Shown piece after piece: positions 18,055 to 26,330 of a stretch of DNA of 64,000 bases; the first letter of the stretch is position 1; the number at the start of each line of letters is the position of its first letter. A program made the position numbers and the translations under genes. The notes under the pieces were generated by a model, which did no database searches, was not told where the DNA came from, and saw nothing but the letters and a program-made list of their open reading frames with translations. Origin of the DNA: CAUZIR01 sp034421295 (GTDB lineage Bacteria; Chloroflexota; Dehalococcoidia; Lucifugimonadales; UBA2962). The stretch covers positions 186,001-250,000 of the forward strand of contig DAOUKM010000019.1 in the NCBI GenBank assembly GCA_034421295.1, in the 5' to 3' direction.

Positions 18055-18231
18055 CAACCTTATGGTAAACTATTTCAGACGGCCTGACGGCCGCCCGATT
18101 TCTCGTCTAGATTCCTCAACCTACAGGTTAACTATCATTTGACTGCCGAGCAGGTATGACGTGTATTGGCCGCTCCCAGTGACTTCCCCAGGGCGCTACA
18201 TAGCCGCCTCCTCAACCTAATGGTTAAGGAA
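18055..18231 (+). repeat. Three direct copies of a CAACCTNNNGGT(T/A)AA operator
   Basis: Copies lie at 18055-18073, 18117-18135 and 18213-18231. Each is built on the imperfect dyad AACCT-N3-GGTTAA; the first two also share the tail ACTAT. They occupy the region between the MaoC gene and arsR-like gene. The third copy contains the ATG proposed as the regulator start (18220). Placement and dyad shape fit autoregulatory sites for the ArsR-type protein encoded directly downstream. Confidence 0.72.
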
Positions 18232-18564
18232 TCTGAAGGGCTACTGGACGTCACATTCTCAGCCCTGGCTGACCCAACCAGGCGAGCCATCCTGCGTCGG
18301 CTCCAAGGCCAGACCCTGCGCGTTACCGAAGTGGCCGAGGCGCTGCCCATTTCACTTGCAGCAACCTCCAAACACATTAAGGTACTGGAGCGAGCGGGGC
18401 TGGTTACACGTACCGTGCGGGGGCGAGACCACTGGCTCTCGCTGAACGCCGGGCCACTTACAAAGGCCGCCGATTGGATCTCCTCTCAGCAGAGATATTG
18501 GGAAGCGAACCTCAGTGCCCTGTCTTCCTATCTGGGGGAACCAGCGGGAGGGCGTCTAGAGTAG
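18220..18564 (+). CDS. ArsR family winged-helix transcriptional regulator
   Basis: This 114-residue repressor-type protein shows FSALADPTRRAILRRLQ, then the recognition helix in EVAEALPISLAATSKHIKVLERAGLV, and the wing TRTVRGRDHWLSL. This is the subgroup often paired with SRPBCC proteins; no metal-binding Cys motif is present. The ATG at 18220 leaves a short N-terminal arm of family length and sits inside operator copy three, without a ribosome site, so the message may be leaderless. A TTG at 18166 is the alternative. The 3' end overlaps the convergent aminotransferase gene by 9 bases. Confidence 0.85.
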   Translation: MVKESEGLLDVTFSALADPTRRAILRRLQGQTLRVTEVAEALPISLAATSKHIKVLERAGLVTRTVRGRDHWLSLNAGPLTKAADWISSQQRYWEANLSALSSYLGEPAGGRLE

Positions 18565-19464
18565 CGCCGCACGGGTGACCATCTGGTCAACTATATCGAC
18601 GCCGACCAGTTCCGAGAATGCCGATAGCAGCCTGCTGACCACCGGGCCGGGGCGTCGGTCGCCAATCGGCCGATGGTCGACCATGGTAACCGGCGTAACG
18701 AAAGTAGGCGTGGTGATCAAGAAGACCTCATCCGCCGTATAGACATCATAGGGCTGCAGTGGCCGTTCCTGAGCGGGAATGCCGAGCCGATCGGCCAATT
18801 CGAACACCGTCGCCCTGGAGACTCCCTGCAGTATGGCGGAATCGCCCGGTGTCTTGATGACCCCGTCGGCGACGATGGCGACATTGTAGCCGGTGCCTTC
18901 GGCAACGTTGCCCTCCATGTCTAGCAGGATCGGTAGCGCCCCCGGATCAACGTCCTCGGCCTCAAGGTCGGCCAGATTGAAGTTCATGCGGCTGTAGTGC
19001 TTTATCTTTGGCTCCAGAGCCTGCGAAGGATAGGCCCTGGTACGCGTTATCACAGCGTGCGCGCCGTCACCGTAATACCCTGCCCAGGGGTCCCAGGGCA
19101 CGGGCTTTGTCATCACAAGAACCGTCGGCTCGCCCTTCGCCGCCCGGTTTTCGGCCAAACCCCGGGTAACTACCTGCCAGATATACCAGTCACCCGCCTC
19201 GACTCTCGCCATCTCGTTGCGAGAAACCAGAGCCTCAGACACCTCGATCATCGCCTCAACGTCTATGCCCGGGTCGATACGAACGTAACTCAGCGATCTG
19301 TACAGCCGCTCGGTGTGCTCCCTGAGCTTGAATGGTCGCCCATCAAATGTGCGGGCGATATCGAACACCGCATCTCCCACGTAAAAGCCCCTGTCCATGG
19401 GGTCTATCTTCGCCTTGGACTCTGGGATGAACTCCCCGTTCAAGTAGGCAGTGCGGCCGCTCAT
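18556..19464 (-). CDS. Class IV PLP-dependent aminotransferase-like enzyme, paralogue A
   Basis: Fold-type IV PLP enzyme of the BCAT / D-amino acid aminotransferase / ADC lyase group. The PLP Lys is in PKIKHYSRMNFNLADLE, and the Glu that binds the PLP nitrogen is in GNVAEGTGYNVAI. The phosphate-binding ILQGVSR and the DRGFYVGDAVFD block near residue 25 are typical. The ATG at 19464 (302 residues) overlaps the stop of paralogue B (TGATG), so translation is coupled; a longer opening to 19539 is unlikely. It is the last gene of a five-paralogue operon. Substrate unknown; amino-acid transamination or a related lyase reaction is likely. Confidence 0.87.
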   Translation of the reverse strand: MSGRTAYLNGEFIPESKAKIDPMDRGFYVGDAVFDIARTFDGRPFKLREHTERLYRSLSYVRIDPGIDVEAMIEVSEALVSRNEMARVEAGDWYIWQVVTRGLAENRAAKGEPTVLVMTKPVPWDPWAGYYGDGAHAVITRTRAYPSQALEPKIKHYSRMNFNLADLEAEDVDPGALPILLDMEGNVAEGTGYNVAIVADGVIKTPGDSAILQGVSRATVFELADRLGIPAQERPLQPYDVYTADEVFLITTPTFVTPVTMVDHRPIGDRRPGPVVSRLLSAFSELVGVDIVDQMVTRAALL

Positions 19465-20393
19465 CAGGACAGTACCCGTTCGGTTCCCATCGTGCTTGCC
19501 ATCTGCTCGGCCTGGTCCACTATGTCGACGCCCACCCACTCCGACCAGGCAGCCAAAAGCTGCTCGGTAACCGGGCCTGGCCTGCCATCGCCAATTTCCC
19601 GATGGTCCACACGAGTTATCGGAAGGGCGCAGACCGGCGTGTTGGTCAGGAAAGCCTCGTCCGCCGTGTACAGGTCATACGGCTGCAGATCTTCGCTTAC
19701 CACCGGAATGCCCAGCCTTTCGGCCAACTCCAATACCGCGCCCCTGGACACTCCCTGAAGAAGGGAGCTGTCACCGGCGGTCCGTATGACGCCCCCGCTC
19801 ACAATGAAGATGTTATAGGCCGTGCCCTCCGTGATGTTGCCATCGCTATCGGTCATGATGGGCCATCCCTCGGGATCAATATCTCTTGCCTCGAGCTCAG
19901 CGAGGTTGAAATTCATGCGGCTATAGTGCTTGACCTTCGGGTCGAGCATCTCCGCCGAATAGCTTTTGGTACGTGTGATCACCCCGTGTGCACCCTGCTT
20001 GAACATGTGTGCGTAGAGATTGAACGGCACGGGGAAAACCTGGATCATCACAGTCGGACTCGCCTCCAGCTGACGCCAGCCCGCTATGCCTCTGGTTACG
20101 GTCTGCCAGATATGCCAATCTCCGGCCTCGCCCCGCGCCTGCTCATTGCGGCGAATCGCCTCCTCGCTCGCTTCAAGCATCTCGTCTTCGGTGATTCCCG
20201 GATCGATTCGGACATGCTTAAGGGACCGGTAGAGGCGGTCGATGTGCTCGCGCATCTTGAAGGAGCGACCGTTGAAGGTGCGGGCTAGGTCGAAGACCGC
20301 ATCTCCCACATAAAAGCCTCGGTCGAGTGGATGTATGCGGATCTCTTCCTGATCCACCCATTCCCCATTGAAGTAAGCGACTATGTTTCCCAT
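19464..20393 (-). CDS. Class IV PLP-dependent aminotransferase-like enzyme, paralogue B
   Basis: The 309-residue protein shares the family blocks: HPLDRGFYVGDAVFDLARTF (residues 21-40), PLP Lys155 in KVKHYSRMNFN, Glu189 in GNITEGTAYN and LLQGVSRG. The Lys context K-H-x-[ST]-R-M resembles the KHLNR of aminodeoxychorismate lyase more than that of IlvE. It lies 178 bp after paralogue C and overlaps A by one shared base triplet arrangement (TGATG). The 178-bp gap shows no gene. Function is inferred only at the fold level. Confidence 0.86.
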   Translation of the reverse strand: MGNIVAYFNGEWVDQEEIRIHPLDRGFYVGDAVFDLARTFNGRSFKMREHIDRLYRSLKHVRIDPGITEDEMLEASEEAIRRNEQARGEAGDWHIWQTVTRGIAGWRQLEASPTVMIQVFPVPFNLYAHMFKQGAHGVITRTKSYSAEMLDPKVKHYSRMNFNLAELEARDIDPEGWPIMTDSDGNITEGTAYNIFIVSGGVIRTAGDSSLLQGVSRGAVLELAERLGIPVVSEDLQPYDLYTADEAFLTNTPVCALPITRVDHREIGDGRPGPVTEQLLAAWSEWVGVDIVDQAEQMASTMGTERVLS

Positions 20394-20571
20394 CGTTCCG
20401 TTTCTGCACCTTCCTGCTCAGCCACCCTGGGCTGGCAATTGAGTCTCCCTGTGGACCTGCCGCGCCAATGCACGATCGCCATACGTGCGGCCATGCAGTT
20501 TGCCCGAACGCGCACCCATGGGCGCCCAAGGCTTCCAGGCGTGTGGCGTGCTATTCCCCGGCGAGCCATCT

Positions 20572-21480
20572 CTAACGGCTGTCGAGGGCTTCCATCTGTC
20601 CAACTATGTCCACGCCAACCCATTCTGACCACGCTGCCAGGAGCTGCCGGGTGATCACGCCGGGCTTGCCATCGCCGATCTGACGGTGGTCCACCCTGGT
20701 CATGGGCAACATGCAGCTGGGAGTGTTGGAGACAAATGCCTCGTCGGCCGTGTAGAGATCATAAGGCTGCAGGTTCTCCTCGGCCACCGGAATGCCCAGG
20801 CGCTCGGCCAGCTCGTAAATGGCGCCCCTGGAGACGCCCTGCAATATGGCGTCATCCTTAGGTGTCCTGAGGACACCTGACGTCACCAAGAAAATGTTGT
20901 AACCGTTGCCCTCAGACAAGTTTCCGCTCTGGTCGAGGAGGATGGGCCATCCCTCAGGATCTACGTCGAAGGCCTCCTGCTCGGCAATGTTGAAATTCAT
21001 GCGGCTGTAGTGCTTTATCTTCGGATCGAGCGCCTGTGGCGAGTAGCTGCGGGTCCGCGCGATGATCCCATGGGCCCCTGTTCGATAATAGGGCGCGTAT
21101 GTCGAGGCTCCAAGAGGGAGATAAAGAACCATTACGGTTGCGGCAGACATCGGCTTCCTGAATGCGCCCGTACCTCGAGTCACGGCCTGCCACACATGCC
21201 AGTCGCCGGCGCCGGCAAGGCGGGCCTGTTCGTTCTTTCGGATCCCCTCTTCGCTGATCTCGATCATTTCCGCAGCGGTGATGCCGGGGTCGATCCTGAC
21301 GTAACTCAGCGAGCGATACAGTCGGTCAACGTGCTCGGCCATCTTGAAGGAGCGGCCATCAAACGTGCGGGTCAGATCAAATACAGCGTCACCGACATAA
21401 AAGCCCCTGTCGAATGGATCGACGCGGACCTCCTTTTGGGCCATCCACTCACCGTTGAAGTAGGCAAATGTATCGTTCAA
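20572..21480 (-). CDS. Class IV PLP-dependent aminotransferase-like enzyme, paralogue C
   Basis: A TTG start at 21480 is chosen because GGAGG lies 7 bases upstream and the N-terminus LNDTFAYFNGEWM then matches its paralogues; an in-frame start at 21510 adds 10 unrelated residues. The PLP Lys is in PKIKHYSRMNFNIAE, the Glu in GNLSEGNGYNIF, and the phosphate loop is ILQGVSRG. About 302 residues. It lies 46 bp downstream of paralogue D in the same operon. Compared with B it differs mainly in the substrate-side stretch after GDWHVWQAVTRGTG. Confidence 0.86.
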   Translation of the reverse strand: MNDTFAYFNGEWMAQKEVRVDPFDRGFYVGDAVFDLTRTFDGRSFKMAEHVDRLYRSLSYVRIDPGITAAEMIEISEEGIRKNEQARLAGAGDWHVWQAVTRGTGAFRKPMSAATVMVLYLPLGASTYAPYYRTGAHGIIARTRSYSPQALDPKIKHYSRMNFNIAEQEAFDVDPEGWPILLDQSGNLSEGNGYNIFLVTSGVLRTPKDDAILQGVSRGAIYELAERLGIPVAEENLQPYDLYTADEAFVSNTPSCMLPMTRVDHRQIGDGKPGVITRQLLAAWSEWVGVDIVGQMEALDSR

Positions 21481-21526
21481 CTCGGTCCTCCTATGAACAG
21501 GACGTCGCATCGATCCTGCCCAACGT

Positions 21527-22444
21527 TCAGATGTTCGAGCGGGAATCCCTGAAACGCAGCGCCTGGTCGACCACGTCTATACCTACCACCTCACTGAACG
21601 CCGCCAACAGTCGGGCCGCCACCGGGCCCGGACGGCCGCCACCGATCTGCCGGCGGTCAACCTGGGTGACTGGCAACACGCAGAACGGCGTACTTGTAAA
21701 GAACACCTCGTCGGCAGTGTAAATATCGTACGGCTGAATCGCCTCCACCAGCACGGGGATGCCGAGGTCCGCCGCCAACTCGAAAACGACCTTGCGTGTC
21801 ACTCCCTGAAGTACGCCTGCCTCCCCGGGGGTCCTCAAAACACCGTCACAGACCACAAAGAGGTTCGAGCCGGACCCTTCCGCCACATCGCCCTCCGCGT
21901 CGAGCAGGATCGGCCAGGCTCTGGCGTCAACGTCACGGGCCTCCAGGTCTGCTAGGTTAAGGTGCATGCGGGAGGTGTGTTTGAGTTTCGGCTCAAGGGA
22001 CTGGTGGGTATGGTTCCTAGACCGGGTGATCACAGCACTCGCACCGGCGGCGTATTGATCTGCAAACGAGTCGAATGGCACCTGGGCGGCGTGCACAATG
22101 AAGGTGGGATCTGCATCCAGCGTACGCCAGCCCGCCAACCCGCGCGTCACCCCGAACCACACGCTCCAGTCCCCGATCCCCTGCCGAAACGGTTCATTGC
22201 GGGCAACGCATTCCTCCCCCAGGGCGACCATCTCTTCGTGGCCTACACTTGGGTCGAGGCGGACATAGTTGAGTGATCGAAAGAAGCGATCGACGTGGTC
22301 GTGTAAGCGAAACGGCCTGCCGTCAAAGGTGCGAAATAGATCGAAGACGGCATCGCCGAGGTAAAAGCCGCGGTCGCCAAGGTCAATGGAGACTCGGGAG
22401 CGCGGCTTCCATTCCCCGTTGCAATATGCGACGGTCTCCCTCAC
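21527..22444 (-). CDS. Class IV PLP-dependent aminotransferase-like enzyme, paralogue D
   Basis: GTG start with GGGAG upstream; 305 residues. The PLP Lys is in PKLKHTSRMHLNLADLE: Tyr of the other paralogues is Thr and Asn is His, so the active-site surroundings differ. The Glu is in GDVAEGSGSNLFVV, nearest of the five to the BCAT motif EGSGENLF. It begins 2 bp after the stop of the receiver-like gene, which indicates tight coupling. Substrate unknown. Confidence 0.86.
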   Translation of the reverse strand: MRETVAYCNGEWKPRSRVSIDLGDRGFYLGDAVFDLFRTFDGRPFRLHDHVDRFFRSLNYVRLDPSVGHEEMVALGEECVARNEPFRQGIGDWSVWFGVTRGLAGWRTLDADPTFIVHAAQVPFDSFADQYAAGASAVITRSRNHTHQSLEPKLKHTSRMHLNLADLEARDVDARAWPILLDAEGDVAEGSGSNLFVVCDGVLRTPGEAGVLQGVTRKVVFELAADLGIPVLVEAIQPYDIYTADEVFFTSTPFCVLPVTQVDRRQIGGGRPGPVAARLLAAFSEVVGIDVVDQALRFRDSRSNI

Positions 22445-22446
22445 TG

Positions 22447-22794
22447 CTACGCTCCCGGTGAGTCGAAGCCCGGTTCCTGCTGATGTTCTCTCGAATGCTG
22501 CTCGGTAAGGGCCTGTCTGAGTTGGGTCAGCACAGCTTCCGGGCCGTTCGCACGAATAACAAGTATGCCCGGGCTGCGTCTGGAGATCTCCGTGGTCAGC
22601 TTCAGTTGATCAGAGGGGGGAACGAGGCCGTCAATCACGAATGCCTCAAAGTCGGCCGACGCGGCGAGATCAACGGCCAGGTCGTCTACGGCCGTGCCGG
22701 TCGTGGAATGCCCGTCCGCGTCTAGCCGGGCGGTCAGGGACGCCAGCTCATCCTCCCGGTCCGCATACACCAGGATTCTCTTTAGACCGGTCAA
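22447..22794 (-). CDS. Degenerate response-regulator receiver-like protein
   Basis: About 115 residues with the alternating strand-helix pattern of a CheY-type receiver: LKRILVYADREDELASLTARL at the start, an Asp in FEAFVIDGL at the phosphorylation-site position, and EISRRSPGILVIRANG as strand 4. The conserved Lys of strand 5 is not seen and there is no output domain. A TTG at 22794 is used; another TTG at 22863 would overlap paralogue E. It sits between paralogues E and D, 2 bp from D. Possible role: a regulatory or partner protein for the PLP enzymes. The family call is moderate. Confidence 0.55.
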   Translation of the reverse strand: MTGLKRILVYADREDELASLTARLDADGHSTTGTAVDDLAVDLAASADFEAFVIDGLVPPSDQLKLTTEISRRSPGILVIRANGPEAVLTQLRQALTEQHSREHQQEPGFDSPGA

Positions 22795-22819
22795 CGGCCT
22801 TTCGCCCCCAAGGACGGCA

Positions 22820-23734
22820 CTACGGCCACGGGCGCGAACCAAATCTCTGTGCCTGATCGACAATGTCGATGCCGACCAACTCTGACCAGGCGGCTATCAA
22901 CTGGTTGACCACGGGACCAACCTCTCCGTCCCCTATCTGTCGGTGATCAGCCCCTGTCATTGGCAGCACCCCGGGACCAGTGAACGAAACAAATGCCTCG
23001 TCGGCAGTGTACAGGTCGTAAGGCTGCAGGTCCTCCTCGACGATCGGAATGCCAAGCTGCTTGGCCAGATCAAATACCACAGAGCGCGATATACCCTGCA
23101 GGATCGATTTGTCCGTCGCAGTACGGATGGTGCCATCGGTCACTAGAAACACGTTGTTGATTGTGCCCTCGGTGAGGTTGCCCTCCTGGTCAGTCAGCAC
23201 GGGCCATCCCCCAGGTACCACGTCGTTGGCCTCAAGTTCCGCCATGGCGAAGTTCATGCGGGTGTAGTGCTTCACCTTGGGTTCAACCGTACCGGGCGCG
23301 TGGCTGCGCACCTTGGTGATCACTCCGTGCACACCCGTAGAGAAGAACGGCGAGAATCGAGCGAAGTCGACCGGGGCAATTCGGCAGCCTACCGCGCCTG
23401 GTCCCGCCGACCATGCCCAGGCGCCCTTGCCTCGCGTGGCGAACCACCAAATGATCAGGTCGCCGGCGTCACCAACGTTGCCCTGATTGCGATCCACCGC
23501 CTCCAGGACGATCTTGCCGAACTCTTCGGGAGTCATCCCGATATCCATGCGCGTGTGCTTAAGGGAGCGTGCCATTCGGGCAAAGTGGCGCTCCATCTTG
23601 AAGGGCTTTCCGTTGTAGGTGCGCGCCACATCAAAGACTGCATCTCCCATGAGAAGGCCTCTGTCGAACACATCAATCTTGCAGTCATCTGTGGGAAGCC
23701 ACTCCCCGTTCAGATAGGAGATATACTCAGCCAT
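22820..23734 (-). CDS. Class IV PLP-dependent aminotransferase-like enzyme, paralogue E
   Basis: First gene of the operon: ATG at 23734 with a strong AAGGAGG site. The 304 residues include DVFDRGLLMGDAVFDVARTY, the PLP Lys in PKVKHYTRMNFAMAELE, the Glu in GNLTEGTINNVFLV and ILQGISRS. It is the most divergent copy: GLLMGD replaces GFYVGD, and the middle segment GAWAWSAGPGAVGC is unlike the others. Substrate unknown. Confidence 0.86.
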   Translation of the reverse strand: MAEYISYLNGEWLPTDDCKIDVFDRGLLMGDAVFDVARTYNGKPFKMERHFARMARSLKHTRMDIGMTPEEFGKIVLEAVDRNQGNVGDAGDLIIWWFATRGKGAWAWSAGPGAVGCRIAPVDFARFSPFFSTGVHGVITKVRSHAPGTVEPKVKHYTRMNFAMAELEANDVVPGGWPVLTDQEGNLTEGTINNVFLVTDGTIRTATDKSILQGISRSVVFDLAKQLGIPIVEEDLQPYDLYTADEAFVSFTGPGVLPMTGADHRQIGDGEVGPVVNQLIAAWSELVGIDIVDQAQRFGSRPWP

Positions 23735-23787
23735 CAGGATCCTCCTTGCCTCTTGCCGGCAACAGCCCGGCAGGTAGGGTAACCGCG

Positions 23788-23793
23788 ATTATA
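23788..23793 (-). promoter_or_regulatory. Candidate -10 element for the aminotransferase operon
   Basis: On the minus strand these bases read TATAAT, a perfect sigma70 -10, 53 bases before the ATG of paralogue E. No good -35 is seen 17 bases upstream. Confidence 0.45.
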
Positions 23794-23931
23794 TCCCCGG
23801 GGTAGACCATCCGGTCCCTTTACACCGCTTGAACCATATCGCCTGCCTATCCCTGCTTCGCGCTCGAGCTCACTGATGACGGGAGTCTCACGCCGGTTGC
23901 CTGCTCGGCGGACCGGCTGTACGTTGGATCG

Positions 23932-24693
23932 ATGCTCGACTTGCCCATCAGGGCGATGCTGGTTGACTGCGACGGCACACTTGCTCCGGAGCGGATGGAG
24001 GTAACCCCCACCGTCCGCCGCGCGGTTACCCTGCTCGCACAACGCATGCCGGTCGGAATCGTCTCTTCTCGCGACCACCATGACGTCCGCTGGCTTGCGG
24101 GAGATCTGGGACTTACCGCACCCCAGGTCTCCGAAGGGGGCGCCCGTGTCTTTCGTACTGGAGAACGCGGGCCGCTCTGGATCAGGACGATCGCGGCCGA
24201 CGACGCCCAATCGATCGTGGAATTTCTTGACGAGCGTGGTCACACCTTTACGGCTGTCGACGGGGACCGCCGCGTCTCGGCCTCTGGAGACATCAAGGAC
24301 TGGCTGTTGACCCGGGTCACGGCAAACTCACTAACGCCACGGCAGGCAGAGGCGATAGCCTCGGATTTCGGCAGATCGATGGCCGGAGTTCACACCGAGG
24401 TAGTCGTACGCACCGATAACGGAGATTGGATGGTGGACTTCACACACGCGGAGGCAACGAAGGCCTCCGGCGCCGCCGAGTTTGCCCGTTTGGTCCGAGT
24501 GTCTCTGCGGCAGGTGGTGGGTGTGGGGGACGGTTACAATGACCTGTCGCTGCTGCGCGCTTGCGGAAGCGCGGTGGCAATGGGCCACGCGCCGCCGTCC
24601 ATTAAGGCCGCAGCCGACTACGTCGCGCCCACCGCATGGGAAGATGGTCTCGCGGTTGCGATCGACGAATTCATAGCGCCCCGGCTCGCATAA
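23932..24693 (+). CDS. HAD superfamily (Cof-type) phosphatase, copy 1
   Basis: This 253-residue HAD hydrolase has motif I VDCDGTLAPERM (Asp nucleophile and Asp acid), motif II Ser in GIVSSRDHHDV, the Lys region at HAEATKASG, and motif IV VGVGDGYNDLSLL. The C2B cap lies between motifs II and III. Such proteins dephosphorylate sugar phosphates or similar small molecules. It is followed 5 bp later by a second, related HAD gene; both contain GDLGLTAPQ/SDLGLTAPQ followed by [ED]GGA, so they are probably a tandem duplication. It is divergent from the aminotransferase operon. Confidence 0.88.
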   Translation: MLDLPIRAMLVDCDGTLAPERMEVTPTVRRAVTLLAQRMPVGIVSSRDHHDVRWLAGDLGLTAPQVSEGGARVFRTGERGPLWIRTIAADDAQSIVEFLDERGHTFTAVDGDRRVSASGDIKDWLLTRVTANSLTPRQAEAIASDFGRSMAGVHTEVVVRTDNGDWMVDFTHAEATKASGAAEFARLVRVSLRQVVGVGDGYNDLSLLRACGSAVAMGHAPPSIKAAADYVAPTAWEDGLAVAIDEFIAPRLA

Positions 24694-24698
24694 CCGTT

Positions 24699-25538
24699 TT
24701 GCGCCCAGCAGGCCCTATCGATCCGGCCCCGAAGACGAAGCCTCCCACTCTCATTCAATGGGCCTTTGTGGACCTGGATGGAACTCTCCTCAGACCTGAC
24801 CAGAAGATCTCACGCAATGTGGTGGACTCGGTCCGACGCCTGAAAGACAGGGTCCCGGTTTCGATCGCGACGGGAAGGGAGCGGCTGGAGACCATCCGCT
24901 TCGCCTCCGACCTAGGGTTGACGGCACCTCAGATATGCGATGGCGGCGCAGCCATCTTCGGCATGCCCGAGGGCCAGGTGGAGTGGAGCCTACCTCTGGA
25001 GACACCGGCCGCAGAGGCCGTTATTGGCGAGCTGCAGTCGGTAGGAGCTAGATTCTTCGCCACCCATCCTGAGGGCGCATACACCAATCTCATCAGCCCG
25101 GATGTTGCCGACCTCCCATGGGTCACGACCGATCCAGCAGCAGCCCAGGGCATTGAGTTCACGCGCATCTCTGCGCTGGACCTGTCCCAGAGCGGCGCCA
25201 CGACGCTCGCCGCCACTCTGGGTAGACGGCTGAGGCTGAACACTGCTCGAGCCTATCTGCCTTACAACGACAAGTGGGCAGTGGACTTTACCCATTGCGA
25301 CGCAAACAAAGGCGCCGCCGCCGCCCGGGCGGCGGCTATGGCCGGAGTCGATCTGGACAACTCCGTTGCGATTGGAGACAGCTACAACGACCTACCGATG
25401 CTCCGGGCCTGCGGACTAGCAATCGCCATGGACGGCGCGCCAAGAGAGGTGCTGTCAGCAGCCCAACATGTGGTGCCGTCGGTACACGTAGACGGCCTTT
25501 CGACGGCGATCGAAGAGATCGTCATGCCGCTGGTGTAA
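24699..25538 (+). CDS. HAD superfamily (Cof-type) phosphatase, copy 2
   Basis: Motif I is VDLDGTLLRPDQ, motif II SIATGRERLE, then the Lys region DFTHCDANKGAAA and motif IV VAIGDSYNDLPML. TTG at 24699, right after the copy 1 stop, gives about 279 residues; an earlier in-frame start at 24636 would overlap copy 1 by 58 bases. It has an insertion in the cap compared with copy 1 (TTDPAAAQGIEFTRISALDL). It is a likely tandem paralogue of copy 1; the substrate is unknown. Confidence 0.86.
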   Translation: MRPAGPIDPAPKTKPPTLIQWAFVDLDGTLLRPDQKISRNVVDSVRRLKDRVPVSIATGRERLETIRFASDLGLTAPQICDGGAAIFGMPEGQVEWSLPLETPAAEAVIGELQSVGARFFATHPEGAYTNLISPDVADLPWVTTDPAAAQGIEFTRISALDLSQSGATTLAATLGRRLRLNTARAYLPYNDKWAVDFTHCDANKGAAAARAAAMAGVDLDNSVAIGDSYNDLPMLRACGLAIAMDGAPREVLSAAQHVVPSVHVDGLSTAIEEIVMPLV

Positions 25539-25574
25539 ACGGCCTCCGGGCCGGTGAGGGCGGGGACGGACTCG

Positions 25575-26237
25575 CTAAGGCGCTGAGAGGGGCGCTATCG
25601 CGAATATGACACGGAAGGGCTTGCAATAGATCAGAATGCTTCCCAAGTCCTCCTCAGGGTAGTCGACAGGAATCTCGTAGTTCTGATTTCCAACATTGCC
25701 CTTTAGGCCACCGAGTTCGATATAGCCTCCTGTCTTAACCTCCGAGCCATCATCGGGGTTAGGAGCGGGGCTAACCAGCACCCGCAGGTCGGGTCCGTTC
25801 GTAACTCGGAAGTCCTCCAGCCGCAGGATCAGCCCGCCGTCAGGTAGTCGGTAGACCGTTGCCGTGCCCTCTCCATTGTGGAAACGGTCGGCCCCCCTGA
25901 ACTCCCCAGTGACCACCCTGACCGGCTCCCCCGCTGCCATCTCTTCCGGCATGGCTTCCGACACCGGAGAATCGACCTCGGCGATGGAAACCATCGTAGC
26001 TTCGACTTCAACTCTGGTCATGTCGGAAGGGACCTCTGCCGCGGCGGCAAAGGGAAATTCTTCCTCCACGACCTTGTCGATGAACAGCGGAGAAATCAGC
26101 CACCATGCAAGGTACGCAACAGCGCCCAAGGCCAATACCCCGACCGCGATAAGTACTCGCCTTACTGTGATTCTCACTCTCGTCCTTCCCGGCCTGGGCT
26201 TTACGCTGCCGGTCCGCCGACCCACACCACCTGCCAT
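25575..26237 (-). CDS. Membrane-anchored DM13 domain protein
   Basis: A basic N-terminus is followed by one membrane helix (about residues 28-50, VLIAVGVLALGAVAYLAWWLI). A linker leads to a DM13 domain from about residue 105 (GEFRGADRFHNGEGTATVYRL...LRLEDFRVTNGPDLRVLVSP) to the end, with the conserved Cys in ILIYCKPFRVIFA. DM13 domains are extracytoplasmic and have been proposed to act in electron transfer. The ATG has GAGG upstream. It is divergent from the kelch lipoprotein gene, so two secreted proteins share a 93-bp control region. Confidence 0.85.
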   Translation of the reverse strand: MAGGVGRRTGSVKPRPGRTRVRITVRRVLIAVGVLALGAVAYLAWWLISPLFIDKVVEEEFPFAAAAEVPSDMTRVEVEATMVSIAEVDSPVSEAMPEEMAAGEPVRVVTGEFRGADRFHNGEGTATVYRLPDGGLILRLEDFRVTNGPDLRVLVSPAPNPDDGSEVKTGGYIELGGLKGNVGNQNYEIPVDYPEEDLGSILIYCKPFRVIFAIAPLSAP

Positions 26238-26330
26238 TTACCTCTACAATCCGGGCTCGCGGGAGTTTAGCAGTCCCGCACGGCTCCGGCCAGCGCCAGC
26301 GCCTCAAGATATGCTTTAGAATCTGCCGCC

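Noticed and set aside
20394..20571. Possible sixth aminotransferase fragment or small gene in the gap between paralogues C and B
   Set aside because: None of the family motifs is found in any frame on the minus strand and no ribosome site precedes a short open frame.
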